A stretch of 64,000 bases of DNA from Microascus cirrosus (GCA_030271035.1 JAMBUN010000341.1:1-64000); one strand, 5' to 3'. Counted from the stretch's first letter, positions 23,554 to 35,409 are shown. Notes: a model not told the origin generated them from the sequence alone. Made by a program: numbers and translations.

Positions 23554-23807
23554 GAGCCTAGGTGATACATAATTGCGCGATGTTTGCGCACATCACTGAA
23601 GAAGACATCACGTCTGCCTCGGGAAATTTGAATTTCATCTCATCCTCATTAAATCTGTCTAGGCTACGGTTCCCTCAAACCATAGTCCCCCAAGTAAAGG
23701 AAAAACCCAAATTCCCATCCTTATCCATGATAACAATGATTCCCAAAATCAAAGACGCCCGCAAATGTTTCCCACTTTTTTTTCTTTCAATCTCCCTTCT
23801 TCTCCAC

Positions 23808-26517
23808 TTAAACGGCCGGCGCAGCCGCCTTCGCTTCCTCCGTCGCCTCGCTCTCGTACTTCTTGAAGTTCTCCTTGAAGAGCGTCGCGAGCTTGGCTAC
23901 CTCCTCGTGGAACTTGTCCTCGCCCGCGGCCCACGCCTTCTGCGGGTGCAGGAGCTCGGAGGGCACGCCGGGGCACGAGGTGGGCACCTGCAGGTTGAAG
24001 ACGCCGTAGTTCTCGTATTCCGCCTTGGCAAGCTCGCCCGAGTGGATGGCGTCGAGGATGGCGCGCGTGTACTTGAGAGGGCACCGCTTGCCGCCCTGGG
24101 TCGCGCCGGCGCCGACCCAGCCGGTGTTGAGGAGCCAGGCGTTGGCTTGGTGGTGCTCGATCTTGTCCGCGAGCATGCCGGCGTAGCGCATGGGATGCAG
24201 GGCCAAGAAGGGCTGGCCGAAGCAGGCGGAAAAGGTGGCCTGGGGCTCGGTCACGCCATCCTCGGTACCGGCCATCTTGGAGGTGTATCCCGAGATGAAG
24301 TGGAACATGGTCTGGCCACGGTCTAGCTTGGAGATGGCGGGGAGGACGCCGCGAGCGTCGCAAGTGAGGAGGATGATGTTGGTGGGGTGACCGTTGGAGA
24401 TGCAGGGGATCTTCGCGTTGGGGATGTACTCAATGGGATAGGCACTGTGGTGTGTTAGTGGTGTTGTTACCTAGCATCTTGTGATGTCTGGTTCCGTGTC
24501 ACGTACCATCTCGTGTTCTCAGTTAGGGTGGAGTCATCATAGTCGACATTCCTAGTCTCGGGATCGAAGACAACGTTCTCAAGCACGGAACCGAAGCGGA
24601 TGGCGTTGAAGATATCGGGCTCCTTCTCCGCCGAGAGGCCAATGCACTTGGCATAGCACTACAAATAGCGTTAGTCAGGAGCTCAGAGTCTAGACTGAGT
24701 TGGACTATACGTACGCCTCCCTCAATGTTGAACACGCCGCGCTCACTCCAGCAGTGCTCGTCATCACCGATCAGGTGGCGGTTGGGATCCGCCGACAGCG
24801 TCGTCTTTCCAGTACCAGAGAGACCGAAGAAGAGCGTTACGGTGCCGTCGTTACCCTCGTTCGCAGACGAATGCAGGGTCAAGACGTTGTGCTTGACAGG
24901 CATCTCGTAGAAGAGCACGGTGAAAATGCCCTTCTTCATCTCGCCGGCGTACTCAGTGCCTAGGATGACCATTTCCTTCTCGGCGAAGTTGATAGCCACC
25001 GAAGTCCCAGAGGTCATCCCCGCGGTGTAGCGGTTCGCGGGGAACTTGCCGGCGTTGTAAATGGTGTAATCGGGGGTGAAGTGCTCGAGCTCCTCGCGCG
25101 AGGGACGGATGAGCATGTTGCGCATGAAGAGGGCATGGTAGGCGCGTGCGCAGACAACGCGCACGCGGATCCTGTACTTCTCATCCCATCCAGCGTAGCC
25201 ATCAATGACGTAGATACGATTCCGGGTGTTAAGGTAATCGACGGCTCGCTCGCGGTTAATTCTCCACACCTGGGGGTTGAGTTAGCGTCGGTCAGGCGCC
25301 AGTGGCAGTAAGCAAAAGGCAAAAAAAGTCGCGGGCGTCACCGCCGAAAATCCGGGGTTTACCGGGTGTCACACGAAAACCCGCCGGCGCTGATTGGCTA
25401 CTGCGGGGAGTCCCGGAGACTCTTCGGCTAACGCTCGTCGTCCCGACCCATGTCTCCGGACCCAGAAATGGAAGTGGCCCCACATTCCTCAGCGGGGCTT
25501 GGAGGTGTACTTTGAGGGCTGGGGAATCTCATATGACGACAGTTCGGGTCATGGAGGTCATGGACGTGCGGGGCTGGAGGAATGGGAATGCAAGGGGAAC
25601 GTAGGTAGAGGTGCGTCAGGATCAATGATGGTGAGGCAACCCAGTGGACCGGAATATGCAAGTCTGGCCTGCATGCGGCAGAGCCGACGGGAAGCGAGAA
25701 AGAGGGACGCCACAAGGCTTGGGTTCGAATACGATGGAATACTTACGTCTTCAGTCATGGGCTTGTTAACGGGCCCCCACCAGACCTCGTTCTCTGTTTG
25801 GGACTCCTTGACGATCCTCTTGTCCATAGGCGACCGACCCGTTTTCGCGCCCGAGTAGGCAGTTAGGGCACCTGTCGCGGTGATAGCGGTTCCGGTTTCG
25901 TAGACGAGTGCATCTTCGTACAACGCGGCGACTGAGGGGTTGGCAATCTTGAACAGTGTTAGACCAGTGGCCTCGTGTCAAAGAGGGAGAAATGAGTTTA
26001 AAACGTACAATGGCGACTTTTGAGTAGTCAATATGAGCGGTCTCGAAGAGTTCCTCCTCTGTAAGATATGTGTTAGTGCCAGGCCAGTATCGCTCGGGCG
26101 TTTGGGTCTGTGGGAGTTGTTGGGAGATCTAGTTTGGACGGGTCGATCGTACCGAGTTCCGTGTGGTTTTCAGGATAAGCCCTATCGGGAACAAGTTAAC
26201 GAGGGTCTTCGAACAAGTCCAAAGATATCGACTTACTGGACCCCGTGGGGGTGGAGGGGAGTTTTGTTGACGTTGGAATTAGGAAGCACTGTTGGAGAAC
26301 AGGGTAGTTAGCACTTCTGAAAGACTAAGACAACAAGGGAGGACGATGAGAAGATCATAAAAGAAGCATGAGGCCATCGTGAAGGGCAAGACAGGGTGGG
26401 AGACGAACTTGCGGCGGTGTTTGGTCGGTTTCGGCGGGTAGTAAGAATATTCGACTGATGATATCCTGTGACCAAGGAATCAGGGTGCGTCGCTACCTTC
26501 CCCTGGCCGGGCATCAT
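23808..26517 (-). CDS. acuF: phosphoenolpyruvate carboxykinase (ATP)
   Basis: Secure exons on the minus strand are 26237-26288, 26153-26181, 26009-26058, 25747-25947, 24715-25269, 24507-24658 and 23808-24444, all joining in phase. The enzyme makes PEP from oxaloacetate and is the gate to gluconeogenesis. Diagnostic text includes ETGTAITATGALTAYSGAKT, TGRSPMDKRIV, TIYNAGKFPANRYT, the P-loop FFGLSGTGKTTLSADPNR, IGDDEHCW and SGYTSKMAGTEDGVTEPQAT. The first exon is not certain. The best fit is 26409-26517 with a weak GTTCGT donor, giving about 594 residues in all and an N-terminus ending NRPNTAAM before NVNKTPLHPHGVQ. Intron 25270-25746 is 477 nt, far longer than the others. Gene symbol follows Aspergillus usage. 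Confidence 0.95.
25270..25746 (-). other. 477-nt intron of the PEPCK gene
   Basis: It runs from donor GTAAGT to acceptor CCCCCAG with a CTAAC branch site. Other introns of this gene are 50-95 nt. Read on the minus strand it contains a CCAAT box (AGCCAATCAG near 25400) flanked by CCGG-rich sequence, so it may harbour a regulatory element. Confidence 0.75.
26153..26181 (-). other. 29-nt micro-exon of the PEPCK gene
   Basis: It encodes AYPENHTEL between two introns (phase 2 in, phase 1 out). The resulting text GVQAYPENHTELEEELFETA fits the variable N-terminal region of fungal PEPCK. Confidence 0.8.
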
Positions 26518-29500
26518 GTCCTTTATGTATGAAGGTTTTTGGAAGGCTTAAAGTCTTGACTTCTGGGTACCCTTCGGCTCGGGGATACGTCTAGGCTTGC
26601 AGAAAGATGATGCCGCTGGCCGGGTGTGTACCTAGTCAGAGGGTTCGTGAGGCCGAGGCGGAAATGTGGAGCGCCGTGGTGGAGCCGGGGGCGTGTATGA
26701 CTGTACTAGAGAGTACGGGTACAAGTCGCTGCGGATTCCTGCGAGGTTGTCGTGTGGAACGGGGATTTTGTCTTGCGACGACAGGCTCTTCCTAACTTGT
26801 CCGGGGGGCCGGGGCTCAGAGGGGGTGTGGGTAGTTGGTGGTGGATGTGTCAGTGACCGAATCGGTACGTCTCAGAGGCGCGTGATGTGTACTGTTTCCG
26901 AGGTACCGTGCGGTTTGTGGTCGTGTCTCCACTTCGGGCCAAAGCTTGCCGGGGTGGATACTTAGAAGGTAATTGTCGGGAGCAGACGGTGGGGTCCTCA
27001 AGCTGATGAGATCGTGACGCCCTCTGCTCAGCGAGTCGGAGAGAAATAGATCGGAGGATCGCGGGCCTGTCTGCCTGTGTGCGCTCTGTTTGTTGAGGCC
27101 GATGAGTCAAGATGGTCGAACGTTTGATGGTTCTTTGCCGAAGCAAGCGACAGGCTATTATCGGGTCAGTGTATCAAAGGTGCTGCTTATCGCTGAACTG
27201 CAGCAATGCAGAGAGTAAAAGCCGAGATCTCGATTAGGGTTGCTCTGATAGCAAGACGAAGAATGGTGCAGTGAAAGGCCTCCGATGGCATGCTGGAAGT
27301 CGAAGGCCGAGGGTATTATAGCGGGCTTCCTCGCCAAGTGTGGGGCGTGACGCTGATATGACGGAGCACGAGATGGGGACGCTGTGGGTGATGCACGCAC
27401 TTTCCCTTTTTGGGCGGACGTGGAGTGCTGATTTGAGTTGCTGAGGCCACACCTGGAGACCAGTCACGATATTATCCCGGAGGTGAGAAGTCACGAACCC
27501 TTCACACGCGAAAAGGTGAAATCGGTGAAACGGCCAATCCAAGCTGCCCACTACGGGGGGGTGCGGGAAGAGAAAAAAAATATGAAAGAGCCTAAAATTG
27601 CGATACCTGACCGCCCCATGTCGTTTACGATCCACAGACTCAGGGCTGGGAGAACCACGATGAGTCACTGAGGGGCGGCCGTAGCAATCCGTGTAGTTTC
27701 ATTAATCCTCTTTGGATATGCCGCTTATCTCCACTGACGAGCAATCAGGTCGGGCGCGGCACTTCTACACGGGCAAGCTAAGTCTTTGTTTCTTCCGGGT
27801 CTCTCCGGAAATATAGATAACAAAGCTTTGTGAGAACCGATCAAAGCGTCCCGGCAAATCAGAGATCGTAGGTAACGAGGTGAACTCTATGTTGTCAAGC
27901 ATCGGCCGACAGGAGCGGAGGCAAACACGGCGAGGAGCCGGCAGGGCGCCGATGAGGAGGCCCGGTCTTCCGAGGCCCAGGTCGGGCGGCCACGGAGGTT
28001 GGGTGGGTGCCATACTCACCCCAGATTCTCCATCGATACCCGAGCTCTTGGCTTCCGTTCTTGGCAACTCTTCGCTGCCCAAGCCCCGGAGACCGAAGTG
28101 GTACGTGCAACCTGGATGGGAAGTTTGAGTCACTCTACCTTTTGACCAATAAGGCGCCGCTCCGACCGCGGGTCCAGGGATGGCACACCCGAAGGTGGCC
28201 GGCGAATGGCAACCCATAGGTTGTTAGGGGGAACCCGCCATCGTGACCGTCCTGACACCCGTTTTGAGTCCCATTACGCGGCGGGGAGAATATGCATCGT
28301 GGACTTTCCCTATTCATCCGTCTGCAGCCTGGGTTGATACGAGGCGGCGGTGGCGACCGGCTTCAGGCGAGAGGCGTTCCCGTTTGCCTGTGTGACACTT
28401 TCAGCGTGACCTCCTTTTAACACCCTAGACTTCTTTTTTTTTTTTTTACACGCCCCTAATATCCAGCCTTAGTAGGGCTTGCAGCGCGGCTCAGGAGATC
28501 AGGTGCAAAAGGGCCCCCTGTTCACCGGCAATGCCCCCCGCTAAACCTGTTTGGAGGCATAAATCCGGGGAAACGGCAGGAACACTTATCATATCCCACG
28601 CTTCCCGTTTTCTCCCGAGCTGGTTCATGTGTGGGGGTACTTTTCGCCGCAAAACCGCGTCTCGAATGATCAAAGTCTCCAGTTTCTTCCTTCGCATTGA
28701 TTCTTTCCGTGTCCACGGCAATGAAAACAATACGCGGAGATCCCATTCTATACCAGAAGTACACACCCCTCCTCCACTGTGGGGTTTATCAACTCAGAGA
28801 ATGTTTCCACGTGATACGAAGACTTCCTAAAAAGCCCCACTATGGTCGTCATCTCAAGATTACACAGCCGTTCATTGGGCATGCTCTAGCCCCACATGGT
28901 CATTGCCTCAGACATCCATTTCCCTCCGTATAGTTCCGAAGTCCTCCGAACGATATGGCCGCCTCCGTTTCTATGAGTTACGCCCGCGCCAACGGAAGGA
29001 CCTTCCCGATAAAACTTCGGTGATCGAAGATAATGGATGTGGAGCGAAGAGGAATGGGAGATGCCGAGACCTGGGGTACGCAAGGCCTTGCCTTGTTCGC
29101 AACCCGAATTCGCATAGCCGATTGGATGGTCGCGCTAAGCCACCTCTACCTTACGGAACTTTCACGATAGTCCTCAGCTTTGATGTGCCCCCGGTCTGTT
29201 TCTCGTCGTGTGACGAACGCTACAAGGGTCCGTCGCTCCCTCCGGACCCGTCGATCCTTTCAGTCTAATCCCGGCTCTGACAAGTGTGATGGCAACACGA
29301 GTCAATATTTCGCCATAGTTGCAAATAACCCTAGCATACCACTGTGAGCCATGCTCACACGTGCCGTTCCTGCAACACACCCCGGGGCTTGGCCCGCCGG
29401 CTCGCTCCGCGCACACCCTCCTGCTCCACTCCGCTCCGACCTGCCCCGTCCCCCGCCGGCCACACCGACCTCACCCGAGCCCCACCATCGGGATCGTATC

Positions 29501-30213
29501 CTTCCTTCCGGCTCATTATCGTGACTCACGAACGAAGACTCCGTTTTTAGCACGGCGGGGCTAAGGAAGAAAGGGGAGGGAAGGAGGGGGGGTTGCGTGT
29601 GGCGGGCAAGACAGGCAAGGTTAGGGAAATCTGGGGTGAGATGGGCGGTTGTTTCATGCGGATGGGGATAGACGGTGGATAGGGTCCAATCGGGTGGGAG
29701 GGACATTGGGTCTGGAGGGAGTTGTGGAGAGGGACGGAGGACAGGGAGGTACTGGGTTGTACTGGGACATGTGTGTGGCAGAAATATAGACGTCTCTCTC
29801 GCGATCCCACGCGGATTTGTTTACGTGGCCGGCTTGACCAGTCGTTCCTGGGCCCGAAGCGGCTTTCCCGTGTCATTTCTATCTAACGATGTCGACAGTC
29901 GTCTCCACTATCCCTAGAAACTCGCGGCCTTGGCCCGTCTTCGTTATCTTGCCTTCTTCCCTCTTTGCGGCATGAACTATCTTCGTGTCGTCCCCACAAT
30001 ACGTCGTTCATCCTTCGGCGCTTAAACAGCTTGCCGCATTAACACCCTGTCCTGCGTTCGCGACTTGCCCTCGGTTTGGGGATTGCTTCCGGAGTGGGAT
30101 CGCAGCAAAACCTCACCCCCTCCATCATGGCTTGCATATGGGACCCAGGTACCCGTTAAATACCCCGGAAGTGGCGGACCACGGCCGGGGCGGCTGACCG
30201 GCCCGTAGCCAAT
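26518..30213. other. 3.7-kb intergenic region, no gene seen
   Basis: This is the presumed upstream region of PEPCK on its left part. It contains a G-run motif at 26803-26831 and a T15 tract near 28434-28447. No ORF resembles a protein family. The base composition is balanced. Confidence 0.5.
26803..26831 (+). promoter_or_regulatory. G-quadruplex-type sequence upstream of PEPCK
   Basis: Four G-runs of 6, 4, 5 and 3 are separated by loops of 2, 6 and 3 nt, satisfying the G3+ N1-7 rule. It lies about 290 nt upstream of the proposed PEPCK start, on the strand that is template for that gene. Function is inference. Confidence 0.5.
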
Positions 30214-32542
30214 TTAGGACGAGTCGTCCAAGATAAGCCTGGTAATCTTGCCAATGGCGATCGTTTGCCCCTGAGAAGGAATACGGGTTAGTTGCCGATG
30301 CGAAAGAGGGAGGGGTGGGGCGTGAAGGAACGGCAGTCAAGTCGCCACCAACACCGCCGCCAACACCTCATTGACAGAAAGCTTGTCTTATACGTACCTG
30401 GTCTCGTAGGGTAAAGCGTCCCATCTGGGGGTAGTCCTCAAACCGCTCCACACACACAGAGCCCGCCCCGCCGGTTACCTGCATCGTCGCGATGATGCTG
30501 TCGCCCTTCTTCGCGTGGGTGGGCGGCACCTTGCTCTTCCGGCCCGTGCCCTTCTGGAGCTTGTGCAGCAGCGCGCTGAAGGTCACCTCCTCGATGGCGG
30601 CGTGGACGTGGAGGACGCAGTTAAAGCCTGCGGTCAGGATGCTCTTGAGGTCGAGGATGCGAATCTGCGCCTCGAACTGCTTCACATTGTGCACCAGACG
30701 CTTGGGCGAGCAGAGCACGAAGCCCGGTAGGATGTCCTCCTCTTCGACGCCCTTGATCCGGAGACGCACCTGGTCACCGCATTGGGCAATGGGGATCTCG
30801 TCTTCCTGCTCGCCGTAGACAGCCACAATCTCAAGGCTCTGCTTGTTCGGCATCATCGTCATGGTGAGCCCCTTCTTCACAACGCCGGCCTCAATCTTCC
30901 CTTCGACCATCGTTCCCATGTCCTTGTACTTGCCGTTGACCGCCATCATGAAAGGTGCGTTCACCTTGCGCTCAAGCGCCTTCATGTTATCGAGGTACTC
31001 CAGCAGCGACGGCCCGTCGAACCAGGGGCATACTGACTTGGGTACGCGGTCCTTGATGCCCTGGATCTGCTGCGCCGCAATGGGGATGAAGGTGACGTCG
31101 GTCTTGATGTTGTAGCCCGTACCCTTCAAGAACTGAGAGAGCTTGCCCGTGCACTCGTTGTACCGCTCCTGCGACCAGTTGACGGTGGGGTCGTCCATCT
31201 TGTTGATGACCACCACGAGCTTGTTGACACCCTGAGTCTTGGCAAGCATAGCATGCTCACGGGTCTGGCCTCCCCTCTCGAAACCCGTCTCGTACTCACC
31301 CTTGCGAGCACTAATGACGAGGACACCCACGTCTGCCTGTGACGCGCCACCAATCATGTTCGGCACGTATGTCTTGTGCCCAGGGGCATCAAGAATACTG
31401 TATCGCCGTTTTTCGGTCTCGAAGTATGCACGCCCGACCTCGACTGTCTTGCCCTTCGACCGCTCTTCCTTAGTCAAATCGAGGACCCACGACAGGTACC
31501 ACGACTCTCGGCCCATGTCCTTGGCCTCCTTCCTGTACTTGTCGATAGTCCGCTCGTCAACCATCTTAGTGGCATACAGAATCGAACCGCCGAGGGTCGA
31601 CTTGCCCGCGTCGACGTGTCCGATGAAAATAACGTTGACGTGCTCCTTGCCGTAGATCTCCTTCAAGGTGCTCTCGTCAACGTCGGCAGCCTGTTCCTTC
31701 TGGACCGCATCGGCATCCCGAACGACGGCCTTACCACCTCCCGAGGGGCTCGAGCGGCCAGAAGACGGCGTAGGCGAGGTCTTTCCGCTGGACGGCGCGT
31801 CCTTGTTCTTCGAGATAGCCTTGGCCGCGGTAGCCTTTGCACCGGCCTCGGGCGTGGCAGCTGGCTCTTGCTTAGACTCTTGTTTAGCATCTTGCTTCTT
31901 CTTGGGCTCCGCTTTCGTAGGCTCCTCTTTGCTAGGCCCGGTACCACCGATCGACAGAACCTTAGTCTTGGGCTTGGTAGTCTCGGCACCTAGGGTTAGA
32001 ACTTTGGTACCACCCTCCTTCTGAACGGGCGGCTTGGCCTCCGGAGCGGCGGCCGGGGCCGCCTGGGGCGCCGGCTTGGGTTGCGTCTGGGCTTGAGCCT
32101 GGGCCTGTGGTTGCTGTGACCTCGGCTGCTGCTGCTGTGGTTGCTGGAACTGCTGTCCGTATTGGGGATATTGACCGCCTGATTCGAATGAGTGGCTGAG
32201 ACCTTGGTGAGATCGGAGAGTGGAACTGAACGAACCGTAGTTTTGACCATAACCAGCCTGCTGATAGCCCTGGCTATACTGGTCGAATCCCACTTGCTGC
32301 CCACCGTACTGAGGGTAGTACCCCTGCTGGTAGTATTGTTGATATTGTTGCTGGTAGCCGCCGAATTGGCCGGGCTGAAAAGCCTGGGCGGTGGGTTGGA
32401 AGGTGGCAGCGGCAGCGTTCGCCCGGAAAACGCCCGGCTGCCCCTGGCCTGGTTGGTTCATGTTGAGCTGCTGCTGCGCCTGGCGAGCCAGGTTCTCGTC
32501 CTGCGCAGCGGGATCGTCCTCCCAAGAGTTGAGGTGAGACAT
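30214..32542 (-). CDS. sup35: eukaryotic peptide chain release factor eRF3 (Sup35-like GTPase)
   Basis: Two exons, 30398-32542 and 30214-30270, give 733 residues. The protein acts with eRF1 in translation termination in the cytoplasm. The N domain (about 1-160) has NAAAATFQPTAQAFQP, which fits two overlapping PAM2-like motifs for poly(A)-binding protein. A Q/G/Y-rich prion-like stretch follows (residues 60-160). A charged Lys/Glu linker (200-290) leads to the GTPase core: G1 GHVDAGKST at about 308, G3 DAPGHKTYVP, G4 NKMDD. Domains II and III continue to RFTLRDQ. The last exon adds GQTIAIGKITRLILDDSS, the normal eRF3 ending. The frame is open upstream to 32911, but a 5'-UTR intron at 32618-32701 explains that, and MSHLNSW at 32542 is the natural start. 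Confidence 0.96.
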
Positions 32543-33390
32543 GGCGCTCGATTGGATAAGACGGTCGGATAGGAAGTGCAGATGATGCAACGAGGGCCAC
32601 AACTGAGTGTCGGAGGACTGCAAACCGCGTAGGTAGTTAGATGGGGATCTCGGCGACGTTGCTGTGGTGGCGATCGGGAGGGGTAGACGAGGGCGATTTA
32701 CCGAGTTTTTGGGTGACGAAGGAACTTGCGCGACGGCACGAGAGCAGCGAGCAGGATGGAGGTGGTCCTGAAATGCGGTCTTCTCGAGGACACCGGGGGC
32801 GGGAGCAATGTTCGTGCAAACTTTCTTGGTCGCAAGAAAAAAGATAGACGGGTGCGAAAATAACTTTCTGGACGAAGGCCGCTTTTTACCTGGCGGATAT
32901 TGCCCCGCCATCTGGTCCTGGAAAACTGGAGCGGGGCTCTGGAGGTACCTAGATAGTGTATCTAAATATTTACACTGTACATTATTACCAGAACAGCCCT
33001 AATTATACAGTAATAACACTGTAAATTACCTAGAAGGGACTTTGGCACAACAGTGACAACGTCGGTGAAGGCCCGTCCTCGATGCTGCACGAAAACAACG
33101 AAGCTGGGATGAGCCAGTCAGGCAGCTCGCCGCTGGATCTGGCCTCCGTTATCGTATCATTTGGGGGCGATAGCCTGGCCCAGGCACCGAGCTGTCTGAG
33201 TCACCGGTGGATAAAGGCGTCGGACAGTGGCATCTCCTGGCTGCACCTGGGCGCGTCGCTCTGGCCCAAGCGACGGGCTCCGGCCCATTCTTGCCCAAAC
33301 AGCTGCACCGCGTTTTGAGCTCGTGCTCCATACTGTAAATTCCTATTCAAGCATCCAACACCCGGGTCAATACAATGGATGCTCGTCAAA
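32543..33390. other. divergent promoter region between eRF3 and Yrb30
   Basis: About 850 nt drives two oppositely transcribed housekeeping genes. A local AT-rich patch at 32950-33030 (TAATTATACAG, TGTAAATT words) stands out from the GC-rich surroundings and may be the nucleosome-depleted core. Confidence 0.5.
32618..32701 (-). other. probable 5'-UTR intron of the eRF3 gene
   Basis: On the minus strand there is a GTAAAT donor, a CTAACTAC branch site and a TTTGCAG acceptor, 84 nt in all, ending about 75 nt before the eRF3 ATG. It accounts for the in-frame open stretch upstream of the start without needing a longer protein. Confidence 0.6.
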
Positions 33391-35409
33391 ATGGATACCC
33401 TTCTCGCCAGGCTTGGCGTCCAGGCCATGAACTATGCCATCAGATCAGGCCTTGCCGTGACGTCGAGCTTTGCTATCAACCAGTGTTCTCGCCTGTTGAA
33501 ATCTGTTGATGACAAGCGCTTGTTCTCCGAGTTAGAGGCTCTGCAGACACTCTTGGACGCCAAGATCCGGGTAAGTGTCACACCTAGACATCTGAGCCCG
33601 TATGAGGAAAACCTAACTTGTTAGCTCATATCCCCTGCCATTGACCTGATTGAATTCAAGTGAGTACAACACCCTCAAGCTTCTTCATATTCACCTCTCT
33701 ACTTGTTTTGGTGGAGTATTTTAGCTTCACTTGGGGCACTGCTGATGCAAGTCGGAAGATCCGGGCGAGGAAATGCGTTTCTTGAAGGAGGTGTGGCCGT
33801 GGCCAAGTCCCTCCACCAGGATGTCGTTGCTTTCGGCAAGCGTCTTGAGAGCGCCGCATCGGCCGGAGAAGATTCCAGCACCAACACAAACGAAAAGGGC
33901 CGGGATATTCGCCAAGAAGAAGCGTTGAAGTCCATCATTGCCGACCTCCGCCGCCTCCTTGACAGGATAGATCGTGAGATACCCGGCCTTCAGCTCGCCA
34001 TCAGCGGGTCGAGGGAAAATCTTGACGCTTCACTTCCGCCCAGCGTGTCTCCGTCTCGACTCCTCCAAGCAAGCACTTTCCTGATAATTGGCGACACCCA
34101 GTATTCTGGAGCTACAAGCCCCGTCCAGATCGGCCCGTCCTTCACCGTGTCTCTCTACATGCTATTCCTCGGCCATGCTTCTGTTAGTAACACCGGGCCT
34201 CGAAAAGAAAACAAGGTGGAAGATACAGGAAACGAAAGGCCAGCTACTCCCAAAACGCCCCGTTTCCATAATGATGCGGATGACGAGCCGTACGGCATTG
34301 GCGAGGGGGAGAGGAAACCTCTGTGGCAGGAGGTCATGCATAAGGCCCGCGTCCGCCTCTGCAGGACACCATTGAACTACGTTTTTGACCCCCTCTCCGG
34401 ATATAGGGCGAAGGATAAACAGGAAGCGGGCCCGACTTTTACCAAGGGTATCGGCATGTTCCCGACAGACGAGTTTGCATACCATCTCGAAATTATCGAG
34501 GATATGGACGACAGTAGGGTCCACGACGATGCCTTCACACGGCCATACGACTCTCTCCTCCAGGCCGGAAGGCGGGAGTCTATACCCATTCACCAGTTGT
34601 CGAAGATTTTCTATACCGATACGGGAAAGGTTCTCAACATTGGTGACTCCATCGATGATAGCAACCCGGTGTTACTCCTGAAGCGCGATACAGCTGCGAG
34701 TCCGCCAGCTCGCATGGCTGAACGATTGGCAACTTACGAGGCTTCGGCAGTCGACCCTCATCCGGCCGTTGTGGAGGACGAGAGTGCGTCGGATTGGTCT
34801 GATACTCAGTCGGATATCGATCGTCAACTCTTCGAGGAGGGAGGGGTGGCAGACGAATCCAACAATGAAGAGGCGGGATGCACTGGATATGAAGGCTGGA
34901 AACTACCCTCACACCTTGACCCTGAATGGATAGCCTTGGAAGTTTTCGAGGAGGATGAAGTCGGGAGTAGTGATCCCGAGGACAGCGACGAAGACACTGA
35001 GCAGCCACAGGTGCGGAGAGGGAGGCATTACCTGGATTCCAGGGTCGTGGACCAGATTCGACACCTCTCTCTCGGCGCCACACCCGCTACTTCTTCCGGT
35101 GCATCATCAAGGCTGGTATCCGAGGACCTTAGGGCGGACTCTTCCATAGCAAGCCAGGAGGCCCTCGTCGCGAGGTCCCCCTTCGGCACAATCACGACAT
35201 CACTTTCACTGATGGAGATGCTGATACGGCTAGCTGGGCTACAGGAGTTCCAGCAGACATGCCACTTGGCCATTCCGGACCATATCCTGACATTCTTCCT
35301 GGAAGAGACCTCGACCACAGGGCTCATAGGGGAGGACAGATGGAATGCAAGGAACGAGGCCAGGAGGAGGGTTGGGTTTGATCCATATACGGACACACCT
35401 ACTCGGTAA
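33391..35409 (+). CDS. yrb30: Ran-GTP-binding protein, Yrb30 family
   Basis: Three exons, 33391-33570, 33625-33659 and 33759-35409, give 621 residues. The N-terminus MDTLLARLGVQAMNYAIRSG, then LLDAKIRLISPAIDLIEFK and RGNAFLEGGVAVAKSL, is the signature of the fungal Ran-binding family (PF05508) typified by yeast Yrb30. That protein binds Ran-GTP and shuttles through the nuclear pore. Mid-protein blocks such as RTPLNYVFDPLSGYR and FPTDEFAYHLEIIEDMDDSR fit the same family. The C-terminal half has an acidic Ser/Asp/Glu-rich linker (SDWSDTQSD, SSDPEDSDED) and ends with RRRVGFDPYTDTP. Both introns restore phase. Exon 2 is only 35 nt. The gene shares a promoter region with eRF3. Confidence 0.92.

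Noticed and set aside
25270..25746. A separate small gene inside the long PEPCK intron
   Set aside because: ORFs there are short, lack family content, and the intron has normal splice signals at both ends.
26518..26900. CGGN7CCG-type gluconeogenic regulator sites near PEPCK
   Set aside because: Only near-matches with wrong spacing or orientation were seen, so no site is claimed.
32543..32911. N-terminal extension of eRF3 to an upstream ATG at 32911
   Set aside because: A clear donor, branch site and acceptor lie inside it (32618-32701), and the normal family start MSHLNSW follows.
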